This document shows positions 35,884 through 47,027 of a stretch of 64,000 bases of DNA, piece by piece. The notes beneath the pieces are model-generated. The model worked only from the letters and a program-made list of their open reading frames with translations, did not search any database and was not told the DNA's origin. Position 1 is the first letter of the stretch, and the number at the start of each line of letters is the position of its first letter. A program made the position numbers and the translations under genes. Source of the DNA: Pseudomonas sp. GM78 (lineage in GTDB: Bacteria; Pseudomonadota; Gammaproteobacteria; Pseudomonadales; Pseudomonadaceae); the NCBI RefSeq assembly GCF_000282475.1, contig NZ_AKJF01000201.1, positions 1 to 64,000 of the forward strand. The letters are read 5' to 3'.

Positions 35884-37025
35884 TGTCCCTTGACCACCTT
35901 CTGGTAAACCTCAAGCGTTTGCATTGCACAGCGCTCCCAGGAAAACCTGGCAGCATGCAACAAACCTTGCTCGACGGCACTGGCACGCCACATCTCATCT
36001 TCCAGACCTCGACGGATGAGCTGTGTCAGCGTTTCCGTGTCCTTGGCATCGCACATCAATGCGGCTTCACCGGCGACTTCCGGTAACGAAGAGCTGTTTG
36101 AGCAGACCACCGGTACACCGGAACTCATCGCCTCTAGTACCGGCAATCCAAACCCTTCATAAAGCGAAGGAAAGGTAAAAAGACGAGCACCAGCAAACAA
36201 CAAAGGAAGATCTTCACTGGGTACAAAACCCAGGTAATAAGCCCAGCCTTCGCGCTTTGCACTTTCCAGACGCTGGTGAATGGCCTCGTTTCGCCAGCCA
36301 TGATAACCGGTCAACACCAACGGCCAGCGCTTGCGCAACTCGAGCGGAAGCCGGGAGTAGGCATCAAGCAACGTCTCGATGTTCTTGCGAGGCTCGATTG
36401 TCCCGACAAAAAGGCTGTAACCGCCCACCTCAAGTCCATGACGCGAAAGCGCACTTCTGAGCACTTCTGCGCTACGAGGATGAAACTCCGCGGAACTGGC
36501 GAGCGGTACCGTATGGATACGCTCGATAGGCCAGGAAAAGTAATCGGCTAACTCTCTGCGCGTGTACTCGGAGTCAGTGATCAGCGCATCCGCCCTTACC
36601 AAAGTGGTTTTAAGCTCTTTCTGCAAATAGCGCACAAGCTGCGGCGCATGGCAGTGAGACCAGGTAAAGGGCGACAAATCGTGGAAGGTTGCAACACTGC
36701 GGCCCGGAAAAGGCGGCAGATAATAATTAGGGCTATGGTAAAGAAAATCACCATGACCTTTTAGAGCATGTTTCCTGAGCAATGGCATCAGGAGACGATA
36801 AGCCTCGACCGCCAGGAAGTTTTTTTGTACAGCCCGTTTCAGGCCGTAACCGCTACCGGACGCTTCGGCAGCTGTCGGTAACGTTGGTAAGAACCTTCGA
36901 CCAGAAAAAAACTGCAGATCGACGATTTCTGGACTCTGCTGCAGTCGCAGCGCCAATTCATAGGTGTAACGACCAATACCGGTTAGCGGGAAGCGAACCG
37001 GTTCAACAGACAGAATTAACTTCAT
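35880..37025 (-). CDS. wbpY: GT4 glycosyltransferase, WbpY-like
   Basis: A 381-residue GT4 enzyme with N-terminal acceptor motif PLTGIGRYTYELALRL and donor motif EGFGLPVLEAMSSGVPVVCS. The middle has the usual FVGTIEPRKNIETLL strand. It resembles WbpY, which adds alpha-1,3-linked D-rhamnose residues in the common polysaccharide antigen. It sits between rmd and the WbpZ-like gene, with no gap to rmd and a 4-nt overlap downstream. Confidence 0.75.
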   Translation of the reverse strand: MKLILSVEPVRFPLTGIGRYTYELALRLQQSPEIVDLQFFSGRRFLPTLPTAAEASGSGYGLKRAVQKNFLAVEAYRLLMPLLRKHALKGHGDFLYHSPNYYLPPFPGRSVATFHDLSPFTWSHCHAPQLVRYLQKELKTTLVRADALITDSEYTRRELADYFSWPIERIHTVPLASSAEFHPRSAEVLRSALSRHGLEVGGYSLFVGTIEPRKNIETLLDAYSRLPLELRKRWPLVLTGYHGWRNEAIHQRLESAKREGWAYYLGFVPSEDLPLLFAGARLFTFPSLYEGFGLPVLEAMSSGVPVVCSNSSSLPEVAGEAALMCDAKDTETLTQLIRRGLEDEMWRASAVEQGLLHAARFSWERCAMQTLEVYQKVVKGQ

Positions 37026-37921
37026 TTAATCGGCCGTCAGCATCCAGTTCAGGGTTTCGCCCAAGGAAGGGGTTGCCCAGCCAGGTACTAGCGCCAGCAA
37101 TCTGGAGTTATCTCCGCAGAGGGTTTTCACCTCGTTGGCACGGACAAAGGCAGGATTCACATCAACCTCGATATCGTGCCCGGTAATCCCTTTACACAGC
37201 TCGATGATCTCACGCAGCGAATGGGTCTGCCCCGAACTGACATTGATAGTCTGACCAAGCGGTCTCGCTTCAATCAATTCCCGATAAGCAGCCACTAACG
37301 CGCGAACATCGCTGAAGTCGCGCCAGACATCCAGGTTACCGAGTTCGATCCTCTGCGCCTTGCGGCGGAAATGAGAAACAATTTTTGGCAACAGGAAGTT
37401 TTCGGCCTGGCCAACACCCGTGTAGTTGAAAGGACGAGTGATCACGATGGGTAGACGGTCGTGCCAGAGATTGGCCATGTATTCCATGGCCAACTTGCTG
37501 ACAGCATAATCGTTGGCTGGTGCCGGAGGCGTGGTCTCCGACAACAAGCCACCCGACGCGTTGCCATAGACATTCGCGCTACTGGCAATCAATACGCAAT
37601 CCGGCGTCTTGCCGCTGCCGGCAATGGCTTCCAGCAAATTGCACGTGCCAATCAGGTTGACCTGATAGAAAGCGTGCGCTGCGCCATGCCCAACAAACGC
37701 CAATGCTGCGAGATGCACCACAACGTCAGGCTGAATCTTTGCCAGCAACGTGCGCAAACCAGGACCATCGGCCAAGTCTACCTGATGATAATTGTGCTCA
37801 TCGGAGGGCTGACTGCCCAATCCGAAAACCTCGTAGCCATGAGCTCGAAGTTCAGCAGTCATGTAACGACCGGTGAAGCCTTGAATACCCGTAATCAGTG
37901 CACGTTTGCCAGCATTGGTCA

Positions 37922-37922
<1 letters not shown>
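37026..37922 (-). CDS. rmd: GDP-4-keto-6-deoxy-D-mannose reductase
   Basis: A 298-residue extended SDR with TGIQGFTGRYM as cofactor motif and NDYAVSKLAMEY as Tyr-x-x-x-Lys site. It reduces the Gmd product to GDP-D-rhamnose. The start overlaps the gmd stop by 1 nt, and the WbpY-like gene begins right after the stop. This gmd-rmd-wbpY-wbpZ block is the core of a D-rhamnan (common polysaccharide antigen) pathway. A related fucose synthase role is less likely because there is no Cys-His epimerase region. Confidence 0.9.
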
Positions 37923-40088
<2,166 letters not shown>

Positions 40089-40889
40089 ATGCGCAATGGT
40101 TCAGTAAGTATCGCCCTGTCGGACATCGTCGCTGCGATGAGGCGATACGCTTTGGTAGGGATGCTTGGCTGGCAGGACGTTCGTCAGCGTTATAGACGGT
40201 CCGCGCTCGGTCCGTTCTGGCTGACAATAAGCATGGGCGTGATGATCGGCACCATCGGCGTCGTTTTCGGTCAGATCTTTAATTCTCCCCTCCAGGAGTT
40301 TTTGCCCTTCCTAGCAGTCGGCATGATCCTCTGGGGCTTCATCGCAACCGTTATAAATGAGGGATGCACTGGCTTTATCTCCGCCGAAGGGATCATCAAG
40401 CAGCTACCGATCCCCTTGTTTACCCACATACTTCGCATGATTTGGCGGAACATATTAATTCTGGGTCACAACATCCTGATCTTCCCGCTGGTGCTGCTAG
40501 CAGTCGGCAAGCCACTGACCTGGATAGCGCTAGTCAGCATCCCAGGCTTGCTCGTTGTACTCCTGAATCTGACCTGGATAGCACTGTTGCTGGCGGTCTT
40601 GTGCGCACGTTATCGCGACCTTCCGCAAATCATAGGTAGCTTGCTGCAAATCGTTTTCTATCTCACCCCGATCATGTGGATGCCAAACTTGCTGCCACAA
40701 CGTGCAGGTCTGTATCTGCTAGACCTGAATCCGACCTATCATCTTATTTCCGTGGTGCGCTCCCCGCTGATTGGGCAACTGCCTTCCGATACTAATTGGT
40801 GGGTTTCGCTTGGCATGGCGGCCGCTGGATGGCTCATCGCACTCGTGGTTTATGGCCGATACAAGCGCCGTATCGCCTACTGGCTCTAA
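40089..40889 (+). CDS. wzm: O-antigen ABC transporter permease
   Basis: A six-helix ABC-2 membrane protein of about 266 residues. RYRRSALGPFWLTISMGVMI after a short amphipathic N-terminus is the Wzm family signature, and LTPIMWMPNLLP lies in the last third. It exports lipid-linked polysaccharide across the inner membrane together with Wzt. In-frame starts at 40065 (TTG), 40080 (GTG) and 40089 (ATG) are possible; none has a clear ribosome binding site and I list the ATG. It is 12 nt upstream of wzt and opens the plus-strand block. Confidence 0.88.
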   Translation: MRNGSVSIALSDIVAAMRRYALVGMLGWQDVRQRYRRSALGPFWLTISMGVMIGTIGVVFGQIFNSPLQEFLPFLAVGMILWGFIATVINEGCTGFISAEGIIKQLPIPLFTHILRMIWRNILILGHNILIFPLVLLAVGKPLTWIALVSIPGLLVVLLNLTWIALLLAVLCARYRDLPQIIGSLLQIVFYLTPIMWMPNLLPQRAGLYLLDLNPTYHLISVVRSPLIGQLPSDTNWWVSLGMAAAGWLIALVVYGRYKRRIAYWL

Positions 40890-40901
40890 GAAGAAATTTT
40901 A

Positions 40902-41645
40902 ATGTCCTCAATTGAATTCAAAAATGTTTGCGTGGATTTCCCGATTTACAACGCCAACAGCCGCTCCCTGAAAAAGCGTCTGATTCAGGTTGCGACGGGC
41001 GGACAATTGGGCTCCGATCAGCAAGGGCGTGTAGTTGTCCGAGCACTGGAAGACCTCACTTTCACGCTCAACAAGGGTGACCGGGTCGGGCTGCTCGGGC
41101 ATAACGGAGCCGGAAAAAGCACCCTGCTGCGCTTGCTGAGTAGCGTATATGAGCCCTCTTCGGGCACGGCCCGGATCAACGGCGAGATCGGCTCGCTCAT
41201 CGACATTTCCCTAGGCACTGATCCCGAAGCGACCGGCAGAGAAAATATTTTTCTTCGCGGCGGCCTACTGGGAATGACAAAAACCCAAGTGAAAGAAAAA
41301 CTTGATGAGATCATCGAATTTTCGGAACTGGGTGATTTCGTGGACATGCCGCTGCGTACTTACTCAACCGGTATGCATTTGCGCCTAGCCTTTGCCGTAT
41401 CAACCACAGTCAGACCAGAAATTCTGTTGATGGATGAATGGCTGTCCGTAGGCGATGAAGGCTTCAAGCAAAAAGCTGAAGCGCGAATGAGAGAGCTTGT
41501 CAAGTCAACCAATATACTGGTCATAGCCAGCCACTCCCGGGAATTGGTTATGCACACCTGCAATCGAGTACTATGGCTGGAGCACGGCAAGATAAAAATG
41601 GATGGCGACCCGGAAACGGTCACTGCTGCCTATTTTGGAGCTTAA
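40902..41645 (+). CDS. wzt: O-antigen ABC transporter ATP-binding protein, short form
   Basis: A 247-residue ATPase: Walker A GHNGAGKST (66-74), signature YSTGMHLRLAFAVS, Walker B EILLMDEW. It energises export through Wzm. The protein stops right after the ATPase domain, so it lacks the C-terminal carbohydrate-binding domain found in Wzt of E. coli O9a and of the P. aeruginosa A-band system. Short Wzt proteins are known where synthesis and export are coupled and the chain end is not capped. A broken second wzt tail with such a binding domain lies at 55.4-55.9 kb. Confidence 0.9.
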   Translation: MSSIEFKNVCVDFPIYNANSRSLKKRLIQVATGGQLGSDQQGRVVVRALEDLTFTLNKGDRVGLLGHNGAGKSTLLRLLSSVYEPSSGTARINGEIGSLIDISLGTDPEATGRENIFLRGGLLGMTKTQVKEKLDEIIEFSELGDFVDMPLRTYSTGMHLRLAFAVSTTVRPEILLMDEWLSVGDEGFKQKAEARMRELVKSTNILVIASHSRELVMHTCNRVLWLEHGKIKMDGDPETVTAAYFGA

Positions 41646-41651
41646 GCGCCA

Positions 41652-43199
41652 ATGAAGACGATAAAACGCGAAGGCCTAGATGTCGGCACTGCATTTTCCT
41701 CGACATCTAAGCGGATGCAAAGTAACTGCAGCGGTTTGCCGGAAGAACCCCAGTTGCTGGATACGCCTGAACAGGCCCTACGGAAGGATGCATCCGTAGA
41801 GCCTCAGCCGGCAGAAAACTTTCAACCCCCGGCTGAGCAATCTTCCTTTTACCGTGACAGCTTCAAGGCAAAAATCAAGCGCGTGCTGCGACTGATTGCA
41901 AAGCATACATATAGAATCCTGAAGCCGCTCATCAAGCCGATCGCCTTTCGTGCCCGAGAGTACTTCATCGCTGGTTTTAGCACCCAATCCTTGGGTATTG
42001 CTCGCCAACAACAAGCAGCCATGGATGAATTTCTACTCAAGATTGAAGCAATAAAGCATCAATCAGCCATGGATGAACTCCTGCTAAAAATCAAAGCCTT
42101 GGAAAACCCCTCAGCCGTAGCTGGACTTCAACTCAAAATCGAAGCACTGGAGCATCAGACGGCCATGGATGCGCTCCTGCTCAAAATTGGAGCACTGGAA
42201 CACAAAACAGCAATGGACGGACTCATTCAGAAAATTGAAGTGCTGGAAAACTCAGCAGCCATGGATCAGCTCATTCTGAAAATCGAAGAACTGGAGCAGC
42301 ATGTTGCCTCTGTTGCTGCGAGCCAACGATTAGCCGCAGAACATCCTCAGCAACTTGTACCCGCAGAACTGGTACAGCAAATTAATAGAATTGAAGAATA
42401 CACCTACGCGTCCGCTCGACGCGTAGCTGTGAACTGTGGGTCTGACGAAATAATGATACGGAGTGAAATCGGCTTCGTACTTTGCTCGGCTGACGATCAC
42501 GCATTGATCGCAACGCTTCTCGAAGCTGGAGAACTGGAGCCAGGAACCCGCCAGCTCATCCGTAAAACATTAAAACCTGGCGACACCTACATCGACGTTG
42601 GCGCTAACATTGGAATGCACATGCTAGCAGCCGCTCAAGCCATGAATGGTTCCGGCAAAATAATTGGCTTCGAACCCTTCGGCCCGACGAAAGCCCTGAT
42701 AGATAAAACCATGTGGATTAATGGCTTTTCAGGCATTACTGAAACCCACCAGATGGCCGTATCAAACAAGTCAGGCTCGCAACTGCTCAATCTGGGCGCG
42801 ACAAGCGGCCACCACTCTCTTTTTAAACTCGATACGCCTGCGGCGCTTGCCAAACCACCCGTTCAGGTCGAACTGATTTCCCTGGACGAAATAATAAAGC
42901 CAAATCAGGTGGCTCACCTCCTGAAAATTGATGCAGAAGGTGCAGAGCTGGAGGTTATTGAGGGCGCCAAGCGGTTGCTGAAAGATAATCCGCAGATCAA
43001 ACTTATCGTCGAGCTGGGCCTTTCTCACTTGGAGCGGACAGGTCATACCATTGAAGACTGGCTCGAAAAATTCAGCAACCTGGGTTTCGACTATCAAGTC
43101 ATCAACGCTAACTCGGGAGAGCTTGAAACCCACAGCGTTGAAGAACTGAAAATTGCGGGAGCCGTAAACTTGTTCTTTTCTAAGACCCAAACAATCTAA
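41652..43199 (+). CDS. FkbM-family methyltransferase with tandem-repeat coiled coil
   Basis: A 515-residue protein. After a variable N-terminus and a basic segment (about 70-110), residues 124-219 are six tandem 16-residue repeats (consensus AMDxLLLKIEALEHQT), predicted to be helical. From about residue 300 an FkbM methyltransferase follows: LKPGDTYIDVGANIGMHML binds SAM, then LLKIDAEGAELEVIEGA. It may O-methylate a sugar, perhaps at the chain end. It is 6 nt after wzt. By analogy with WbdD, where a coiled coil sets chain length, the repeat could act as a spacer. That is inference. Confidence 0.82.
   Translation: MKTIKREGLDVGTAFSSTSKRMQSNCSGLPEEPQLLDTPEQALRKDASVEPQPAENFQPPAEQSSFYRDSFKAKIKRVLRLIAKHTYRILKPLIKPIAFRAREYFIAGFSTQSLGIARQQQAAMDEFLLKIEAIKHQSAMDELLLKIKALENPSAVAGLQLKIEALEHQTAMDALLLKIGALEHKTAMDGLIQKIEVLENSAAMDQLILKIEELEQHVASVAASQRLAAEHPQQLVPAELVQQINRIEEYTYASARRVAVNCGSDEIMIRSEIGFVLCSADDHALIATLLEAGELEPGTRQLIRKTLKPGDTYIDVGANIGMHMLAAAQAMNGSGKIIGFEPFGPTKALIDKTMWINGFSGITETHQMAVSNKSGSQLLNLGATSGHHSLFKLDTPAALAKPPVQVELISLDEIIKPNQVAHLLKIDAEGAELEVIEGAKRLLKDNPQIKLIVELGLSHLERTGHTIEDWLEKFSNLGFDYQVINANSGELETHSVEELKIAGAVNLFFSKTQTI
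42021..42308 (+). repeat. Six tandem 48-bp repeats inside the FkbM methyltransferase gene
   Basis: Units start at 42021, 42069, 42117, 42165, 42213 and 42261, each exactly 48 nt. Five of six begin ATGGA(T/C) and all contain an ATT or ATC plus GAAGC-like core. Divergence between units is moderate, and the period is 16 residues rather than a heptad multiple. Confidence 0.9.
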
Positions 43200-43215
43200 A
43201 CATTGGAAATACAGC

Positions 43216-43845
43216 ATGAAGAGTGAGATTGTCATTATAGGTGCAGGCGGCCATGCAAAAGTTTGCATTGAGTTGCTCAAGGCTCAAGGTGACTTAGTTG
43301 CTTTCTGTATCGGTTCCGCTGACAGCTCAGACACATGCCTGGGGGTTCCTGTCCTTAAATCCGACGAGCACCTCACAACGCTACGAAGAGAAGGCTACTC
43401 GAAAGTTTTCGTAGCCATTGGCTCGAATGCGCTGAGAAATCGTTTAGCCAAAACTGCTACCGACCTCGGTTACGAGCTCGTGAACGCATTCAGTCCGAGT
43501 GCTGTAATTTCACCCTCGGCAAAGATTGGCAAAGGTGTAGCGATAATGGCGGGCGCGGTAGTAAACGCGGAAGCCACAATTGATGACTTGTGCATCATCA
43601 ATACCGGGGCGACGGTTGATCACGACTGCCAAATCGGTCGCGCTGCTCACATCGCCCCACAATCAGCCCTTGCCGGCAACGTACATATCGGTAAAGAGTC
43701 ATTTGTGGGCATCGGCACCAAAATCATTCCGAGCATCTGTGTGGGCGAGTGCGTGATGATTGGTGCAGGGAGCGTGGTAATATCGAATGTCGACTCGAAA
43801 ACCACAGTCGTTGGCGTTCCAGCCAAAGCTATAAATATTATTTGA
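43216..43845 (+). CDS. perB: Sugar O/N-acetyltransferase, PglD/NeuD family; likely GDP-perosamine N-acetyltransferase
   Basis: A 209-residue protein. The N-terminal Rossmann-like nucleotide-sugar binding part begins IVIIGAGGHAKVCIELL. The C-terminal left-handed beta helix has hexapeptide repeats, with the catalytic His in the TGATVDHDCQIG region. It uses acetyl-CoA. Because it lies 10 nt before a GDP-perosamine synthase gene, its likely substrate is GDP-perosamine, giving GDP-N-acetylperosamine as with PerB of E. coli O157 and Caulobacter. The family is sure; the substrate is inferred from context. Confidence 0.8.
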   Translation: MKSEIVIIGAGGHAKVCIELLKAQGDLVAFCIGSADSSDTCLGVPVLKSDEHLTTLRREGYSKVFVAIGSNALRNRLAKTATDLGYELVNAFSPSAVISPSAKIGKGVAIMAGAVVNAEATIDDLCIINTGATVDHDCQIGRAAHIAPQSALAGNVHIGKESFVGIGTKIIPSICVGECVMIGAGSVVISNVDSKTTVVGVPAKAINII

Positions 43846-43855
43846 AGGATTAAGT

Positions 43856-44956
43856 ATGAAACGTATTTCTGTCGCACAACCGAAACTGGCTGGAAACGAA
43901 CGAAAGTATGTACTCGATTGCCTTGATACCAACTGGATCTCGTCGAACGGCAAGTACATCGGTGCGTTTGAAGACAGCTTCGCCAAATTCTGCGACGTCA
44001 AACATGCGATAGCCACAAATAATGGTACGACTGCACTACATCTCGCACTGGTGGCTCTGAACTTGCAGCCGGGTGACGAAGTCATCATTCCGACCGTTAC
44101 CTATATCGCCACGGCTAACGCTGTACGTTACTGCGGCGCTACCCCTGTTCTGGTCGACGTCTGCGCCGAGACCATGAATATCGATCCGCTGGAAATCGAA
44201 AGCAAAATTACAACGAAAACAAAGGGTATTATTCCTGTTCATTTGTATGGTCACCCCGCTCAAATGGACCTGGTTAACGAAATCGCTCGCAAGCACGGTC
44301 TCTGGGTTGTCGAGGATGCCGCAGAAGCACACGGCGCCGAAGTAAAAGGCAAGAAAGTCGGCACCTTGGGCACTTGTGCCACCTTTAGCTTCTTTGGTAA
44401 CAAGATCATCACCACTGGTGAGGGTGGAATGGTCACGACTAATGACGATGAACTGGCCGCCAAGCTTCGACTGTTGCGCGGGCAAGGAATGGACCCGCAA
44501 CGCCGTTATTGGTTCCCTGTTGTCGGTTACAACTATCGGATGACTAATATTCAAGCTGCTATTGGCTTGGCGCAAATGGAAAACATCGATACCGCCCTTT
44601 CTGAGCGCAACCACCTCGCAGCGTGGTACAACGACGCACTTCAAGAATTGCAAGACAAGATCTTACTTCCCACTCAAGCGAGTTGGGCAAAGCAAGTATT
44701 CTGGATGTATAACATCTTCTTGCGCGACGGCGACGAGAACAAGCGTGATGCCGTGATGAAGATGCTGGACGACATGGGCATCGAAACGCGGCCAGTCTTC
44801 TATCCAATGCATGTATTACCACCTTACAAAGAAGACGGTATCTACCCTATTGCAGACCTTTGGTCTGGTCGTGGCATTAACTTGCCAACGCACCAGGATT
44901 TGACTCAGGAAGATATCCTTCGTATCGCGGACACCTTGAAAAAGGTCCTATTGTAA
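43856..44956 (+). CDS. per: GDP-perosamine synthase (DegT/DnrJ/EryC1 aminotransferase)
   Basis: A 366-residue PLP enzyme that aligns along its length with RfbE/Per of E. coli O157 and Vibrio cholerae: SVAQPKLAGNERKYVLDCLD at the start, WISSNGKYI, FSFFGNKIITTGEGGMV with the catalytic Lys region (the internal aldimine position is His in GDP-keto-deoxymannose dehydratases such as ColD), VGYNYRMTNIQAAIGLAQ and IETRPVFYPMH. It transfers an amino group to GDP-4-keto-6-deoxymannose from Gmd. AAGGA lies 6 nt before the ATG. Confidence in the perosamine assignment is high, but other 4-amino sugars cannot be fully excluded. Confidence 0.85.
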   Translation: MKRISVAQPKLAGNERKYVLDCLDTNWISSNGKYIGAFEDSFAKFCDVKHAIATNNGTTALHLALVALNLQPGDEVIIPTVTYIATANAVRYCGATPVLVDVCAETMNIDPLEIESKITTKTKGIIPVHLYGHPAQMDLVNEIARKHGLWVVEDAAEAHGAEVKGKKVGTLGTCATFSFFGNKIITTGEGGMVTTNDDELAAKLRLLRGQGMDPQRRYWFPVVGYNYRMTNIQAAIGLAQMENIDTALSERNHLAAWYNDALQELQDKILLPTQASWAKQVFWMYNIFLRDGDENKRDAVMKMLDDMGIETRPVFYPMHVLPPYKEDGIYPIADLWSGRGINLPTHQDLTQEDILRIADTLKKVLL

Positions 44957-44958
44957 AA

Positions 44959-45993
44959 ATGAAGATCGCGCTGTGTTCTTCAATGGTGCCATTTGTGCGC
45001 GGCGGAAGTCGAAACATCGTGGAATGGCTTGCAACTACCCTACGTGAAGCAGGCCATCATGTTGAAATAGTCTATCTTCCTGAGGTTGATAATCCTGACA
45101 CTTTATTTCAACAGATGATGGCATTCCGCTGGGTGGATCTTGAGTCCGCTGACCGGATAATCTGCTTCCGACCGCAAGCTCACTTGATTCCGCACCCACA
45201 TAAAATTTTGTGGTTTATTCATCACGTGCGCATTTTTTATGACCTATGGGACTCCGAGTATCGCCCCTACCCCGACGACGAAAAGTTCCGCGGCTTTCGC
45301 AACGCACTGTATTCCGTTGATGATCAAGCACTGCGTGAAGCAAGAGCCGTATTTACCAACTCGCAAGTCGTGTCGGCAAGACTTAAGCGTTACAACGGAT
45401 TGGACAGCGAGGTTTTGTACCCTCCGGTTTTTCTACCTGAACGTTTTCATTGCTCAGGGCAAAGCGATGAAATTGTGTATATCTGCCGACTGGAACACCA
45501 TAAACGCCAACACCTGCTGGTAGAGGCCATGGCGCATACCAAGACGCCGGTACGATTGAGGCTTATAGGCTCCAGTGGCGGAGCTGAATACCCCAACTCG
45601 ATTGAAGAAAAGATCAAGGCGGCTGACCTTTCTGACCGGATTATGCTGGAAAACCGCTGGATTACCGAGGAAGAAAAAGTAGAACAGTTTGCAAAATGTC
45701 TCGCGGTGGCCTATTTACCGTTAGACGAAGACTCTTACGGCTATCCGAGCCTGGAAGCCAGCCATTCCTCTAAAGCGATTTTGACCACGACGGATTCAGG
45801 CGGAGTTCTGGAGCTGGTGCAAGATGGTTTCAATGGTCTAATTGCCGATCCAACGCCAGAATCTCTCGCACAGGCAATGGACAGGCTTTACCTGAATCGG
45901 GCGAACACTGAAGCCATGGGCGTCAATGCCAAACAACGCTTGGCTGACTTGAATATTTCCTGGAAACACGTTCTAGAGCGACTTCTAGCATGA
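44959..45993 (+). CDS. GT4 glycosyltransferase (first of two paralogues)
   Basis: A 344-residue GT-B enzyme, 2 nt after per. N-terminal MVPFVRGGSRNIVEWL and a C-terminal DSYGYPSLEASHSSKAILTT donor motif place it in family 4. It shares length and a LIPHPHKILWFIHHVR signature with the next protein, so the two arose by duplication. Given the per/perB genes just upstream, a perosaminyl transferase is plausible. It overlaps the next gene by 4 nt. Confidence 0.8.
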   Translation: MKIALCSSMVPFVRGGSRNIVEWLATTLREAGHHVEIVYLPEVDNPDTLFQQMMAFRWVDLESADRIICFRPQAHLIPHPHKILWFIHHVRIFYDLWDSEYRPYPDDEKFRGFRNALYSVDDQALREARAVFTNSQVVSARLKRYNGLDSEVLYPPVFLPERFHCSGQSDEIVYICRLEHHKRQHLLVEAMAHTKTPVRLRLIGSSGGAEYPNSIEEKIKAADLSDRIMLENRWITEEEKVEQFAKCLAVAYLPLDEDSYGYPSLEASHSSKAILTTTDSGGVLELVQDGFNGLIADPTPESLAQAMDRLYLNRANTEAMGVNAKQRLADLNISWKHVLERLLA

Positions 45994-47027
45994 AAGTTTT
46001 GGTTGTCAACAACATGGCACCTTTCATATGGGGTGGTGCTGAGGAGCTCGCCGTCAATGTGCAAAAGCATCTGACTCTTGCAGGACACGAGTCCGAAATC
46101 TTGCGCATTCCGTTTCAATGGGAACCTTCGAACAAAATACCCTCCCAGATGTTGATGGCACGCGCACTTGAACTGACGAATGTAGATCATGTAATCGCAC
46201 TTAAGTTTCCAGCCTACTTGATTCCACATCCGAGAAAATCGTTGTGGCTTTTGCATCAGTATCGCCAGGCCTACGATCTGTATGATGCAGGTCAAACAAA
46301 TCTACCGCCCGGCCAGAGTGGAGACGATATTCGCTCCGCTATTCTGAATGCAGATAACGAATGCTTCTCCCAGAGCAGGCATATCTACACCAACTCAGAA
46401 GTAACCCGACAACGCCTTTTGAAATATAACGGCTTTGACTCAACGGTATTGCTGCCACCTGTCAATGATCCAGAATCATTTATCAATGGCACCCACGGCG
46501 ACTATATTTTCGCTGGAGGTAGAGTCAATGGCATGAAGCGCCAGTTCCTGCTCCTTCAGGCTTTGGCAAAGACCGATAAGCGCGTCAAGTTGATTATTGC
46601 CGGACCGCCGGAGTCACCAGCGGATGCTGAGCAACTGATTGAGATGGCCCAGACACTGGGCGTAACGGACAGAGTTCGCTTGGATCTGCGCTTTTTGCCA
46701 CGCTCGACCTATGTCGACTATGTAAACGGCGCGATGGCTGTGGCCTATATACCATTCGATGAAGATTCGCTGGGTTATGTGGCCATGGAGGCCGCTACTG
46801 CCTCCAAGGCGCTGATCACTACTACTGACAGCGGCGGCATATTGGGATTGGTCAAGGACCGTGTTACCGGCTGGGTGGCGGAACCCACGGCTGAAGGCCT
46901 GGCTGCTGCCATGAGCGCTGTGGTCGTCAGTAAATCTACAACCGTCGAATATGGGGCTGCTGCACACGCACTGTGGAATAGTCTGGGCGTCAATTGGAAT
47001 GAAACCATCGAGGCGCTTCTGAAATGA
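45990..47027 (+). CDS. GT4 glycosyltransferase (second of two paralogues)
   Basis: A 345-residue enzyme with APFIWGGAEELAVNVQKHL at the start, LIPHPRKSLWLLHQYRQAYD matching its neighbour, and DEDSLGYVAMEAATASKALITT as the donor motif. Coupled by ATGA overlaps on both sides. A role in linking perosamine or rhamnose residues is inferred from context only. Confidence 0.8.
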   Translation: MKVLVVNNMAPFIWGGAEELAVNVQKHLTLAGHESEILRIPFQWEPSNKIPSQMLMARALELTNVDHVIALKFPAYLIPHPRKSLWLLHQYRQAYDLYDAGQTNLPPGQSGDDIRSAILNADNECFSQSRHIYTNSEVTRQRLLKYNGFDSTVLLPPVNDPESFINGTHGDYIFAGGRVNGMKRQFLLLQALAKTDKRVKLIIAGPPESPADAEQLIEMAQTLGVTDRVRLDLRFLPRSTYVDYVNGAMAVAYIPFDEDSLGYVAMEAATASKALITTTDSGGILGLVKDRVTGWVAEPTAEGLAAAMSAVVVSKSTTVEYGAAAHALWNSLGVNWNETIEALLK

